32,866 nt of DNA from an uncultured Porphyromonadaceae bacterium (GCA_947178165.1 CAMWXH010000023.1:1-32866); one strand, 5' to 3'; positions 17,055-25,406 are shown, counted from the first letter of the stretch. Numbers and translations: made by a program. Notes: a model not told the origin generated them from the sequence alone.

Positions 17055-18224
17055 TTAAGGGGCATAGACAGGATCCTTCATATATTTCTTTATCTTCCAC
17101 AGCATGGTGAACGGAAGGATGATGAATATAATGTAAGCGACGAACCATACTCTGGAATAGTATATGTCGATGCCGTTCAAAGCCTGGTCTGCATATATCA
17201 GGAAGTTGTATCTTATAGGCACTATATAGCTGAATATTGCTATTGCGCCATACATGCTCTGGACCGGGAAGGAGAAAGCCGCGATAGAGAAGGAGAGGAT
17301 ACCCAGCAGAGAACAAATCGACATTGAGAGACGCATATTGGGAAGGACTCCGAAAATGAAGAGTGCGAATCCTTGGGCTGCAAGCACGAAGAGAAACTCC
17401 GACAAGGCCATTATCCACCAGGAGCATTGCAGGGTGTATCCGTTGAACTTATATAGCCATACCAGCATGAAAGCTGCCACTACCCACCATATTATGGTCT
17501 GCGGAAGGAGCTTGGCAAAAAGAGCCTTCACTATGGAGCCGTCGGCCATACGGAGCAACCGTGTTGATGTGCCATATTTTATCTCCTGCCCAAGGCTGAA
17601 GCAGGTCATCACCATTATCATCAGCTGCAAAAGGCAGGGGACAAATGAATTGGAAAGATATATTCCGTAATTCATGGTAGGATTGCCGATTCCGCGCGTC
17701 TGGATGTTTACAGGCTGGAGCAAGGGTGCAAGCTGAGAGGCATCAGCCCCCGCGGCGTCAGCAATGTTCATGACCACGCCTGCCTTAGTGTAAGTTGCTG
17801 TTGTCTTAAAAGATTTGAAGAGCAACGATCCGGGCACGAAATAGGTCATATTGGTATAGAAGGTGATGGCCGGTTCGCGCCCTGCAAGAAGGTCGGCCTG
17901 AAAATTTTCCGGAATAAGGAAGAAACCATAAATCTCCCCTTTCTGGAGGGCTTCGCGTGCCTGTGTATAGCTGTTAAGGGTTTGGGAGATGTTCACGTTC
18001 TGCATCCCTGAAAGGCTCTGCGTCACTTCGCGGCTCAACGACGTGCCATCTCGATCCACCATTGCGGCCGGGATATGATGGGGGAGTCCGCTATCCATCA
18101 TTGAGGTGATGAACAGGAACATGAAAAGCGGGATTCCGAAGAAGCCGACCCAATAGATGGGGCGTCTCGAAATCTGGATAAGGCTTCTTACCGCTATCGC
18201 AAATATCCCTCTCTCTAACTTCAT
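17055..18224 (-). CDS. ABC-2 type transporter permease (first of pair)
   Basis: A 389-aa permease built like its neighbour: an N-terminal helix ('YWVGFFGIPLFMFLFITSMM'), a long extracytoplasmic loop with 'PAAMVDRDGTSLSREVTQSL' (the sister has the matching 'VVIDSDRTPLSRKLTRMI'), and a C-terminal helix bundle. The two are clear paralogues and presumably form a heterodimer. Its ATG overlaps the stop of the HlyD gene by 4 bp (ATGA), which places it firmly in the TolC-HlyD-permease operon. Confidence 0.88.
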   Translation of the reverse strand: MKLERGIFAIAVRSLIQISRRPIYWVGFFGIPLFMFLFITSMMDSGLPHHIPAAMVDRDGTSLSREVTQSLSGMQNVNISQTLNSYTQAREALQKGEIYGFFLIPENFQADLLAGREPAITFYTNMTYFVPGSLLFKSFKTTATYTKAGVVMNIADAAGADASQLAPLLQPVNIQTRGIGNPTMNYGIYLSNSFVPCLLQLMIMVMTCFSLGQEIKYGTSTRLLRMADGSIVKALFAKLLPQTIIWWVVAAFMLVWLYKFNGYTLQCSWWIMALSEFLFVLAAQGFALFIFGVLPNMRLSMSICSLLGILSFSIAAFSFPVQSMYGAIAIFSYIVPIRYNFLIYADQALNGIDIYYSRVWFVAYIIFIILPFTMLWKIKKYMKDPVYAP

Positions 18225-19261
18225 TTCTTCACTCCTTCATAAATTGCCGACATTCCGGGACGGAAATTCTCTACCGGACGGTCAGGACGAGCTTTGATCT
18301 GGAAGGTGCGGGCATCGTAATCGCCTGTGGCCTTTGTGGCTTGCCAGTTTGCGTAGGTGCCGAGGTCTTTGATATAGAACACCTTCATATCGACTGTCTT
18401 TTCAAGGGCCGGTATGCGCACTTTCAGAACGGTGCCTGTCTTTATATCCTTGAGAAGATTTTCACGGACATTGAACACCACCCACGCATCATCTTTCTGG
18501 AGTGTCATCATCGGGGCGCCGGTTGCCACCAGTTCGCTCACGTTGGGATATATCACCGTGATCTCGCCGTCGCAGGGCGCCGTGAGATATTGGTCTTCGA
18601 GGATTGCGTTCACCTCCTTCACGCCGCTTCTCGCGGCGGCAACCATGGATGCGGCGGCCTGCTTATCCTCTTTCTGAGCGCCTGATTTGGCGAGTTCATA
18701 TTGACTCTTGGCGGCGGCTTCACCGGCCACGGCGGCATCGTAGGCGGCCTTGGCCTCATCGCGTTTCTGCGCGCTCACCACCCCTTTTTCGAAGAGGTTC
18801 TGCATGCGCTCGTAGGTCTTTTTGGTTATCCCTGTGGCGGCCTGAGCCTGCGACCAGATGTCGCGCGCACCCTGAATAATCTGCGAACGCGTTCCGGCGT
18901 CAACCTTATTCTCTCCGGCGCGGGCCACATCTTCCATTGCGCGGGCCTGCTCCATGCGGGCATCCACCAGGGTTGATACGATCTTCACAAGGGTGTCACC
19001 GGCACTGACGTGCTGACCCTCCTCCACATATATTTCAGCCACACGGCCGGGGAGTTTGCCGGAAATTCTGATTTCGGTTGCTTCTCCCTGTCCCTGCACC
19101 GTGTCGGGCGCGGGTTTGATGACGAGGAAACCGAAGACGGCAAGTCCGGCTATGATGAAAATGACGATGACAATGGTTAGGATAAGGGCACGGTCTTTCT
19201 TGGTGACCTTATCGGGATCGGAAGCTCCGATGGGGAGATTGGAGGTATTATCTTGAGACAT
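18221..19261 (-). CDS. HlyD-family membrane fusion (periplasmic adaptor) protein
   Basis: A 346-aa adaptor bridging inner-membrane permeases and TolC. An N-terminal helix ('LILTIVIVIFIIAGLAVFGF') anchors it. The lipoyl-like half-motif 'ISGKLPGRVAEIYVEEGQHV' follows, then an Ala/Lys-rich alpha-helical hairpin (about residues 95-215, 'AKAAYDAAVAGEAAAKSQYELA'-like), and a second lipoyl half plus beta-barrel ('LTAPCDGEITVIYPNVSELV'). It ends in 'FRPGMSAIYEG', typical for the family. It lies 15 bp after the TolC-type gene and overlaps the first permease by 4 bp. Confidence 0.9.
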   Translation of the reverse strand: MSQDNTSNLPIGASDPDKVTKKDRALILTIVIVIFIIAGLAVFGFLVIKPAPDTVQGQGEATEIRISGKLPGRVAEIYVEEGQHVSAGDTLVKIVSTLVDARMEQARAMEDVARAGENKVDAGTRSQIIQGARDIWSQAQAATGITKKTYERMQNLFEKGVVSAQKRDEAKAAYDAAVAGEAAAKSQYELAKSGAQKEDKQAAASMVAAARSGVKEVNAILEDQYLTAPCDGEITVIYPNVSELVATGAPMMTLQKDDAWVVFNVRENLLKDIKTGTVLKVRIPALEKTVDMKVFYIKDLGTYANWQATKATGDYDARTFQIKARPDRPVENFRPGMSAIYEGVKK

Positions 19262-19276
19262 ATTTTTGAGATTTTT

Positions 19277-20716
19277 TTAATAATTAAGGTTTCCGAGCAC
19301 TTTGGAGAGATATACTTCGCAGAGATGGATTCCGATTTCGGCATCAATCTTCTCTGAATTGGCTTGGAGCCAGGCGGTCTGCGCGGCTATCACGTCGTCT
19401 GTGGTCAGCACTCCCTCCTTGAATCCAAATTGTGCGTTTTCAAGGTTGGCCTGCGCACTCTTCATGTTGGAGACCGTCATATCGTAGGTCTTGAAGGCTT
19501 CCTGGAAGGAGAATTTGGCCTGCTCCACCTGCAAAGATACCTTCTCTTCCAGGTCTTCGAGAAGGAGTCGCTGTGCGTTGGTGGCTGATTTTGCCGCGCG
19601 GTAGCGATTATAGTTCTCGCCCCAGTGCCAGATGGGAATTGACACGGTGGCGCCGACAGTGAAGCCTCCGCCAAACCGCTTGCGGAAACCGTTATTCAGA
19701 TTGGGATTGGAAAATTCGTATGCACCGATCACTGCCACTTTCGGTAGCATCGACCCCATTGTGAGTTTCTCGCGCTGAGTGAGCACGGAGATTCCCTGAC
19801 GCAGCATCTCGAGGTCCTGACGCTTTGCATAGACTTCGTTCATGTTGTAATTGTATTCCGGAGCTGAGGGGGAATAAGACTTGTAATCCTCGTCGGCAAG
19901 GCGCATATCGCTCTGCACCGGCAGACCGCATAGCTGTGCGAGTGCCATTCGCGAGAGGGTGAGTCCGTTATCCACCTTAGTGAGGGCAATCTTGGCTTCA
20001 TTAAGCTTGACATCTACCATCAGCAAGTCGCTTCGGGTGGCCACGCCCTCCTCTAACATCGCGTTCACGCTGTAGCGGAGCGTATCGACAAGGGTGACGA
20101 AGCTTTCGGCCAGTTTCTTCTTCTCCTTTAAGGAGACAACCAGCCAGTAGGCTTGATCGACGCCGAAAATTATATCTTGCACCACGCTGTTGCGCGCCGC
20201 GATGGCCGCCTGCTCGGCATATTTGGTTATCTCATTGAGTGCCTTTATCTGGCCTCCCATATATACAGGCTGAGTAAGGGTCAGGGCACCGGCCACAACA
20301 TTATGAGTGTCAAAACTCATCGCCTCCTTGGGGATTACAGCCACTTCCGAAAAGACCGGGTTCCCGGTCGAAGGGTCGATGAGCGGCTTGAGGTCGGGGC
20401 CAAGCTGAACGTTGGGGACGTAGTTGCCACTCAGGGGATCGAATGTCATTGTCGGGAGGTTTGCATTCCCCGAAAGGAGATTGATTGTGCGCTGATTGTA
20501 GGCATACCCTCCGTTGAAGTCGATGCCCGGCAGATAGGCAGCCTTGGCCGCCTTGCGTTCGTAGCCGGCTCCGGTTATTGTCTCTTCCGCCATACGGATT
20601 GTCTTGTTATTTGCCACAGCGAGATTGCGACACGAATCGAGAGTATATGTTTGACCTTTAGCCATTGTGGCTATGAGTGCGAAAGCGATTATGGATAAAA
20701 AGCTTTTTATGTTCAT
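19277..20716 (-). CDS. TolC-family outer membrane efflux protein
   Basis: A 479-aa outer membrane channel protein. The signal peptide is 'MNIKSFLSIIAFALIATMA' with cleavage near KGQ. Two long helical OEP repeats follow, each with the usual pattern: 'SCRNLAVANNKTIRMAEETI' near the N-terminus, 'RSDLLMVDVKLNEAKIAL', and 'GVLTTDDVIAAQTAWLQANS' in the second repeat. The start at 20716 is preferred over 20785 because only this one gives a clean signal peptide. It is the first gene of the export operon. A -7-like TAATTTTG lies at 20783-20790, but no good -33 element was found with it. Confidence 0.92.
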   Translation of the reverse strand: MNIKSFLSIIAFALIATMAKGQTYTLDSCRNLAVANNKTIRMAEETITGAGYERKAAKAAYLPGIDFNGGYAYNQRTINLLSGNANLPTMTFDPLSGNYVPNVQLGPDLKPLIDPSTGNPVFSEVAVIPKEAMSFDTHNVVAGALTLTQPVYMGGQIKALNEITKYAEQAAIAARNSVVQDIIFGVDQAYWLVVSLKEKKKLAESFVTLVDTLRYSVNAMLEEGVATRSDLLMVDVKLNEAKIALTKVDNGLTLSRMALAQLCGLPVQSDMRLADEDYKSYSPSAPEYNYNMNEVYAKRQDLEMLRQGISVLTQREKLTMGSMLPKVAVIGAYEFSNPNLNNGFRKRFGGGFTVGATVSIPIWHWGENYNRYRAAKSATNAQRLLLEDLEEKVSLQVEQAKFSFQEAFKTYDMTVSNMKSAQANLENAQFGFKEGVLTTDDVIAAQTAWLQANSEKIDAEIGIHLCEVYLSKVLGNLNY

Positions 20717-20782
20717 TCGATATGGGCTTATGGTGTAAAGGAATATGAGGCGCACCGAAAGGGGACGCCTATATTTATTATA

Positions 20783-20790
20783 CAAAATTA
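20783..20790 (-). promoter_or_regulatory. Possible -7 element for the TolC operon
   Basis: The minus strand reads TAATTTTG, matching TAnnTTTG, about 70 bp before the TolC ATG. No TTTG-like -33 element lies at 19-21 nt upstream, so this is a weak call. It would be back-to-back with the MATE promoter. Confidence 0.35.
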
Positions 20791-20797
20791 ATGATTT

Positions 20798-20829
20798 TTT
20801 GTTTAATTTTAGTGAAAATAGTAATTTTG
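20798..20829 (+). promoter_or_regulatory. Promoter of the MATE gene
   Basis: TTTG - 20 nt - TAATTTTG on the + strand is a full match to the Bacteroides consensus. It leaves a leader of about 70 nt, which carries a palindromic 23-bp repeat (20845-20867) and a 9-bp-period array (20874-20900) before the ATG at 20905. Confidence 0.65.
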
Positions 20830-20844
20830 TGAGGGGAGATTTTA

Positions 20845-20867
20845 GCGGAAGCTCGGAGGCTCCCGCC
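20845..20867. repeat. 23-bp GGAAGCTC/GAGGCTCC repeat, copy 1
   Basis: A 23-bp sequence with the imperfect palindrome GGAAGCTCGGAGGCTCC recurs without change at 28846-28868. Both copies are followed by a short G/C-rich tail and both lie shortly before a + strand gene. Confidence 0.7.
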
Positions 20868-20873
20868 CCGGGA

Positions 20874-20900
20874 TGGGCGATTTAGGCATTATAGGCAAAT
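20874..20900. repeat. 9-bp-period TRGGCNNNN array, locus C
   Basis: Three exact 9-bp units, TGGGCGATT, TAGGCATTA and TAGGCAAAT, lie 4 bp before the MATE start codon. The first two units also occur, with small changes, in locus B. Confidence 0.65.
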
Positions 20901-20904
20901 AAAT

Positions 20905-22257
20905 ATGAATCTTTTCAAAAAATATATGGAGGGTTATAGGAATCTGGTTAAGTTGGGCTTGCCGGTTCTTGTGACTCAATTGGGAATCATAGTGGTGAAT
21001 TTTGCCGACACCATGATGGTGGGCCGTTATGGCACGGATCAGTTGGCGGCATCCGCTTTTGTCAATTCCCTTTTCGTGGTGCTGACTGTGATGCAGATCG
21101 GTTTTGCATCGGGGCTGACTCCGCTTGTCGGTGCGCTGTTTGGCGGCGGTAATCGCCGAGAGGCAGGCAGGACTCTGCGTGGAGGCTTGCAGATGAATCT
21201 TATAGTCTCCATCTCCTTCACCGTGATAATGGGGGGTGCATATTTCTTTCTCGACTGCTTCGGCCAGAAGGAGGAACTGCTTCCCCTTATAAGGGAATAT
21301 TATCTTATCATTCTCTTCTCGCTTGTACCGATGGCCGTATTCAATTCCCTGCAGCAGACCTGCAATGGCATCACCGACACCAAGACCCCGATGTGGTTCA
21401 TCCTGATTGCCAATTGCCTCAATATAATTGGAAACTATGCATTGATATTCGGCCATTGGGGGTGTCCTGAGTTAGGGCTGGCCGGAGCGGGATTCAGCAC
21501 CCTCTTCGCCCGCGTTTTTGCGGCGGTCGGCATAGTGATATATTTCTTCAACCGAAGGAGATACAGGGAATATCGCGAGGGCTACCGGCAGAAAGGCACG
21601 AACGGGGAGATAAGGAAGCGCGTATGGCTCACATCCTATCCGGTGATGATTCAGAGCGGAGTGGAATGCATGCTCTGGGCCGCGGGAGGAATTGTTTGCG
21701 GATGGTATAGCAAGATACAGTTGGCGGCATATCAGGTGGTCAACACAATAGCGCAATTGGGTTTCATGACCTATCTCAGCTTCTCTACGGCCACCTCCAT
21801 TCTGGTTGCGAATTATACCGGCACAAGGGATTTTGCCGGAGTGCGGCGCATCACGATTGCAGGCTTGCATCTTATTCTCTTGCTTTGCACCGGAGCTTCG
21901 CTTCTCTTCTTCTTCGGAGGCCATAGGCTGGTTTATTTCTTCACCCCCGACGAAGCGGTGATTGCTTCCGCTATGGGATTGCTGATTCCGCTGGTGGTTT
22001 ATCAGTATATGGATGGCGTGCAGCTGACATATTGCAATGCCATTAGAGGCACATCGCATGTGAAGCCGTTGCTGTGGATCTCGCTTATCACCTATATTCT
22101 GGTGGGGATTCCGTTGCTCCTCCTCTTCGCCGGCCTTTTCCCGGCGGCCAATCAGGGAATTTTCTGGTGCTTCTGTGTGGCTCTCGGAGTGGCCTGTGTT
22201 TTGCTTGTGAGGAGTTTCTATAGGATTGTGGGGAGGATGGAAGTCGAAGCTTGCTGA
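20905..22257 (+). CDS. MATE family efflux transporter
   Basis: A 450-aa polytopic transporter with about twelve helices in two similar halves, of the multidrug and toxin extrusion (NorM/DinF) superfamily, which use a Na+ or H+ gradient. Half one opens with 'LGLPVLVTQLGIIVVNFADTM' and 'LAASAFVNSLF'; half two with 'SYPVMIQSGVECMLWAAGG' and 'LAAYQVVNTIAQLGFMTYLS'. The motif 'QTCNGITDTKTPM' between the halves and the later 'GTSHVKPLLW' are typical. The ATG at 20905 follows a full promoter and a repeat-bearing leader. The divergent neighbour is another efflux system, so this is an export-rich stretch. The substrate is unknown. Confidence 0.93.
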   Translation: MNLFKKYMEGYRNLVKLGLPVLVTQLGIIVVNFADTMMVGRYGTDQLAASAFVNSLFVVLTVMQIGFASGLTPLVGALFGGGNRREAGRTLRGGLQMNLIVSISFTVIMGGAYFFLDCFGQKEELLPLIREYYLIILFSLVPMAVFNSLQQTCNGITDTKTPMWFILIANCLNIIGNYALIFGHWGCPELGLAGAGFSTLFARVFAAVGIVIYFFNRRRYREYREGYRQKGTNGEIRKRVWLTSYPVMIQSGVECMLWAAGGIVCGWYSKIQLAAYQVVNTIAQLGFMTYLSFSTATSILVANYTGTRDFAGVRRITIAGLHLILLLCTGASLLFFFGGHRLVYFFTPDEAVIASAMGLLIPLVVYQYMDGVQLTYCNAIRGTSHVKPLLWISLITYILVGIPLLLLFAGLFPAANQGIFWCFCVALGVACVLLVRSFYRIVGRMEVEAC

Positions 22258-22280
22258 GGGAATGCGGCACAGCCACCGGC

Positions 22281-22296
22281 GGAAACTGCTTCGCGA
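22281..22296. repeat. GGCTTCGCGAGG-type repeat, copy 6 (diverged)
   Basis: GGAAACTGCTTCGCGA, one base off the core of the other copies, lies in the 72-bp gap between the MATE gene and the phosphatase gene. Confidence 0.45.
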
Positions 22297-22329
22297 TTAA
22301 GGAAGCTTTAATTTTAAAATTATCATATC

Positions 22330-23673
22330 ATGAAAAAATATTTAATTTCTGCTCTCTTTTTGGGGCTGACGGGAGGATTTGCTCTCTCTTCTTATGGAGC
22401 CAAAGCTCCGCTCCCTTCTGAGGGAGAAGCGGGTTCTGCTAAAAGAACGGTTCAAATGCTCCCTTCTGCCGAGGAGGAGACTGATTTTCATAAACTCTCC
22501 GGTAATCTTAGGGCTTATCCTTACGTTGACAACGAACCTCCTGCGCAGACTCCCCCTCCTGCCGGCTATCGTCCTTTCCATCTGGAACATTACGGCAGGC
22601 ATGGGTCTCGATGGCTTATCGGCGGGAATGATTACCTTATCCCTGTAAAGAATCTTGAGAAGGCGGAGAGGGCAGGGAAGCTGACTCCTTTAGGAGCGGA
22701 AACTCTCGCCGCCTTGCGTGAGATCGAGAAGGCTTCTCACGGACGCCTCGGTGAGCTTTCCGACAAGGGAGCGCTGCAGCATCAGGCAATAGGCCGGAGG
22801 ATGGCACGCAATTATCCTGAGCTTTTCACGGATTCCTCCTTTGTGGATGCGAAGGCTACTGTGGTGATCCGATGCATATTGTCGATGCTTAATGGATTGC
22901 AGGGTATCAGGGAGGTGGCTCCTAATGTAAGCACTCGCAGCGACGCTTCGCATGCCGACATGTATTTCATGAATTATGACGACAAGCCGGCTTGGGTGAT
23001 AAAAGACAGGGCGGAGGAGACTGTGCTTAAGGATTATCGTGAGAAACATAAGCTCAGCGGGGATTACCTTTCTCGTCTTGTCACCGACCCTCAGTTTGCG
23101 CGTGACAGCGTGGAGCCGGGACTGATGCCTTACCTTTACTGGGTGCTGGCCAATACTCAGGGCCATACGGGACAGCCATGGCTCCTTGATAAGGTTCTCA
23201 CTGCTGATGAGGCCCGCGAGGCGTGGAGGTATGATAACGGCATGTGGACCCTTCATTGCATCGATACCCCTTTGACTGAGCGACGCATGCCTTACACTCA
23301 GCGGATGTTGCTGAAAAATATTATTGAGAGCACCGATACGGCTATCAATTCAACCCGGCCGAGCGTGAACCTTCGCTATGGCCACGACGGCATCCTTATC
23401 AATTTTATCACTCTGATGGAGCTTGACGATCTCGGAAGGGAATTTGCATCAATAGAGGAGGCCGAAGCCGCGGGGCTCCGCAGCTACGACCTCATACCTA
23501 TGGCGGGAAATATCCAGCTTGTGTTCTATCGAAATGATGATGGCGATGTTCTTGTGAAAGCTCTTCTCAACGAACGGGAGATGCGCTTGCCTGCTGAGCC
23601 GGTGAGCGGTCCATATTACCGCTGGAATGATCTCCGCGATTATTACATGAAAAAGATAGAACCTTACCTTTGA
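22330..23673 (+). CDS. Histidine-type acid phosphatase (MINPP/phytase-like), exported
   Basis: A 447-aa exported phosphatase of histidine phosphatase clade 2. The signal peptide is 'MKKYLISALFLGLTGGFAL'. The catalytic RHGSR lies at residues 90-94; it is followed by Trp rather than the common Pro. The conserved 'ELSDKGALQHQAIGRRMARN' and 'VVIRCILSMLNGLQG' follow, and the proton-donor motif GHD is at about 351-353. Related Bacteroides enzymes dephosphorylate inositol phosphates; the substrate here cannot be read from sequence. The last codon and stop run directly into a 16-bp terminator stem. The gene follows the MATE gene by 72 bp and may be cotranscribed. Confidence 0.88.
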   Translation: MKKYLISALFLGLTGGFALSSYGAKAPLPSEGEAGSAKRTVQMLPSAEEETDFHKLSGNLRAYPYVDNEPPAQTPPPAGYRPFHLEHYGRHGSRWLIGGNDYLIPVKNLEKAERAGKLTPLGAETLAALREIEKASHGRLGELSDKGALQHQAIGRRMARNYPELFTDSSFVDAKATVVIRCILSMLNGLQGIREVAPNVSTRSDASHADMYFMNYDDKPAWVIKDRAEETVLKDYREKHKLSGDYLSRLVTDPQFARDSVEPGLMPYLYWVLANTQGHTGQPWLLDKVLTADEAREAWRYDNGMWTLHCIDTPLTERRMPYTQRMLLKNIIESTDTAINSTRPSVNLRYGHDGILINFITLMELDDLGREFASIEEAEAAGLRSYDLIPMAGNIQLVFYRNDDGDVLVKALLNEREMRLPAEPVSGPYYRWNDLRDYYMKKIEPYL

Positions 23674-23720
23674 CAGGAGAAACAGGAGCGACATTGCCTC
23701 CTGTTTCTCCTGTTCTTCTG
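23673..23720 (+). terminator. Hairpin terminator after the phosphatase gene
   Basis: A perfect 16-bp stem (23673-23688 against 23698-23713) with a 9-nt loop begins within the phosphatase stop codon and is followed by a T-rich stretch. Confidence 0.8.
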
Positions 23721-23802
23721 TCTAAATATATATATATTAAACTTCTGTCTAAAAAAATTATCTTAAACTTTTGTCTAAAAAATTCTTAACCTACTGTCTA
23801 AA
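23715..23802. repeat. Four spaced copies of a 12-bp CTTCTGTCTAAA motif
   Basis: The motif occurs at 23715, 23742, 23768 (CTTTTGTCTAAA) and 23791 (CTACTGTCTAAA), about 23-27 bp apart, in the gap between two convergent genes. Copies are separated by A/T-rich sequence. The regular spacing close to two helical turns and a half is notable; units are too short for CRISPR. Confidence 0.55.
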
Positions 23803-23815
23803 TTGTAAGGATATG

Positions 23816-25279
23816 TTATTTCTTCTTTTTGGGGTCACAAGTGAGGCCTACGCCGAGCTTGTTGAAGATCTTATGATCCACCTCGCCCAGCATTACCGTT
23901 GAGTGCATCTGACAGCCGTTGAGTTCCGGAAGTTTTTCCAGTGCCCGGCGGCATTTTTCATCTGTTGTCGATAGCACCGAGAGTGCCACAAGCACTTCAT
24001 CCGAATGCAACCGAGGGTTGTGGCCGCGCAGATAAGTGAGTTTGGTATGCTGTATCGGCTCTATCATAGCTTGCGGAATAAGCTTCACGCTATGGTCGAT
24101 GCCGGCAAGATGCTTGATTGCATTAAGTATCAAGGCTGAAGAAGGGCCGAGAAGTGCGCTCTGTTCGGCGGTGATGATGGTGCCGTCGGCAAGCTCGATT
24201 GCTGAAGAGGGTTTGCCGCTTTGTGAAGCACGGTCGCGCGCGGCCTTGATGCATTTACGATAGGAGGTGTCAATCTTAGCCTGCTTGAAGAGCAAAGCAA
24301 TCTTATTCACCTCTGCCTCGTTTCCTTCGCCGTCGGCCATATTGTTGAGCGCAGTGAAGTAACGGCGGATTATCTCATTTTTCGAAGCGCGGCTGCAGAC
24401 TTCATCGTCGCTGATGCAGAAGCCAACCATATTCACTCCCATGTCGGTGGGCGATTTATAAGGATTCTCGCCATAGATTCCCTCGAAGAGAGTGTTGAGC
24501 ACGGGGAAGATTTCGATATCGCGATTATAATTCACAGCGGTCTTGCCGTAGGCCTCCAGATGGAAGGGATCTATCATGTTGACATCGTTGAGGTCGGCAG
24601 TGGCGGCTTCGTAGGCGATATTGACAGGGTGTTTCAGAGGAAGGCTCCACACGGGGAAGGTCTCGAACTTGGCATATCCTGCTTCCACTCCACGTTTATG
24701 TTCATTGTAGAGCTGGCTCAGGCATACGGCCATCTTGCCGCTTCCGGGGCCCGGAGCAGTCACGATTACCAAGGGACGTTCGGTCTTGATATAGTCATTC
24801 TTTCCGAAACCTTCGTCGGAGGCGATAAGCTCAACATTGGAGGGGTAGCCGTCGATAAGGTAGTGATAATAGACCGTGATGCCCATCCTTTCGAGTTTAT
24901 GACGGAATGCGTCTGCAGAGATCTGGCCGTTATAGTGGGTGACGCAGATGGAGCCAACCTTGAAGCCGAGGTTCTGAAATTCATTGCGAAGCCGAAGCAC
25001 ATCCTCATCATAGGTGATGCCAAGGTCGGCGCGCACCTTGTTTTTCTCGATGTCGAAAGCGCTGATGACTATGACGATTTCAAGCTGGTCTTTGAGTTTC
25101 TGGAACATGCGAAGCTTGCTGTCGGGCTGGAAGCCGGGCAGGACGCGGGAAGCATGATGGTCGTCGAATAATTTACCTCCGAGTTCGAGGTAGAGTTTGT
25201 TGCCGAACTTAGCGATACGCTCTTGAATATGTTCGGACTGAATCTTAAGATACTTGTCGTTGTCGAATCCGTTTATCAT
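23816..25279 (-). CDS. DUF1846 family protein
   Basis: A 487-aa cytosolic protein of the DUF1846 family. Recognisable family stretches are 'GFDNDKYLKIQSEHIQERI' at the start, 'ISAFDIEKNKVRADLGITYD', the glycine-rich 'TAPGPGSGKMAVCLSQLYNEH' (nucleotide-loop-like), 'ETFPVWSLPLKHPVN', 'YGKTAVNYNRDIEIFPVL' and 'SPTDMGVNMVGF'. The length is normal. The start at 25279 fits a promoter whose -7 element ends 10 bp upstream; an ATG at 25318 would lie within the promoter. The molecular function is not established to my knowledge; the GPGSGK loop suggests nucleotide binding, which is inference. Confidence 0.9.
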   Translation of the reverse strand: MINGFDNDKYLKIQSEHIQERIAKFGNKLYLELGGKLFDDHHASRVLPGFQPDSKLRMFQKLKDQLEIVIVISAFDIEKNKVRADLGITYDEDVLRLRNEFQNLGFKVGSICVTHYNGQISADAFRHKLERMGITVYYHYLIDGYPSNVELIASDEGFGKNDYIKTERPLVIVTAPGPGSGKMAVCLSQLYNEHKRGVEAGYAKFETFPVWSLPLKHPVNIAYEAATADLNDVNMIDPFHLEAYGKTAVNYNRDIEIFPVLNTLFEGIYGENPYKSPTDMGVNMVGFCISDDEVCSRASKNEIIRRYFTALNNMADGEGNEAEVNKIALLFKQAKIDTSYRKCIKAARDRASQSGKPSSAIELADGTIITAEQSALLGPSSALILNAIKHLAGIDHSVKLIPQAMIEPIQHTKLTYLRGHNPRLHSDEVLVALSVLSTTDEKCRRALEKLPELNGCQMHSTVMLGEVDHKIFNKLGVGLTCDPKKKK

Positions 25280-25288
25280 AACGGATTG

Positions 25289-25319
25289 CAAAGTTAACAA
25301 ATTTTCGTGAATAATCAAA
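25289..25319 (-). promoter_or_regulatory. Promoter of the DUF1846 gene (near-leaderless)
   Basis: The minus strand reads TTTG - 19 nt - TAACTTTG, a full match to the Bacteroides consensus. If transcription starts about 7 nt after the -7 element, the message has only a few bases before the ATG at 25279. Confidence 0.7.
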
Positions 25320-25344
25320 GTAGGGACGCACCCCCGGTGCGTCC
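25320..25344. repeat. GTAGGGACGCACC...GGTGCGTCC palindromic repeat, copy 1
   Basis: A palindromic element with arms GGACGCACC and GGTGCGTCC abuts the -33 element of the DUF1846 promoter. Two related copies in opposite orientation lie at 31815-31839 and 31859-31882 between the SusE- and SusF-like genes. Confidence 0.65.
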
Positions 25345-25375
25345 GAAAATATGGAATAAAACAGATAATAGGAAA

Positions 25376-25406
25376 TAAGGAGGCCTATCCTCACGGACAG
25401 GCCTCT
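25376..25406 (-). terminator. Terminator after hicB
   Basis: Arms GAGGCCTATCC (25380-25390) and GGACAGGCCTC (25395-25405) pair with one mismatch around a 4-nt loop. On the minus strand a TTATTT tract follows. It lies 55 bp after the hicB stop codon and before the DUF1846 promoter. Confidence 0.65.

Noticed and set aside
23715-23802. Spaced 12-bp motifs as a CRISPR array
   Set aside because: Repeats are only 12 bp, spacers are A/T-rich and short, and there are no cas genes.
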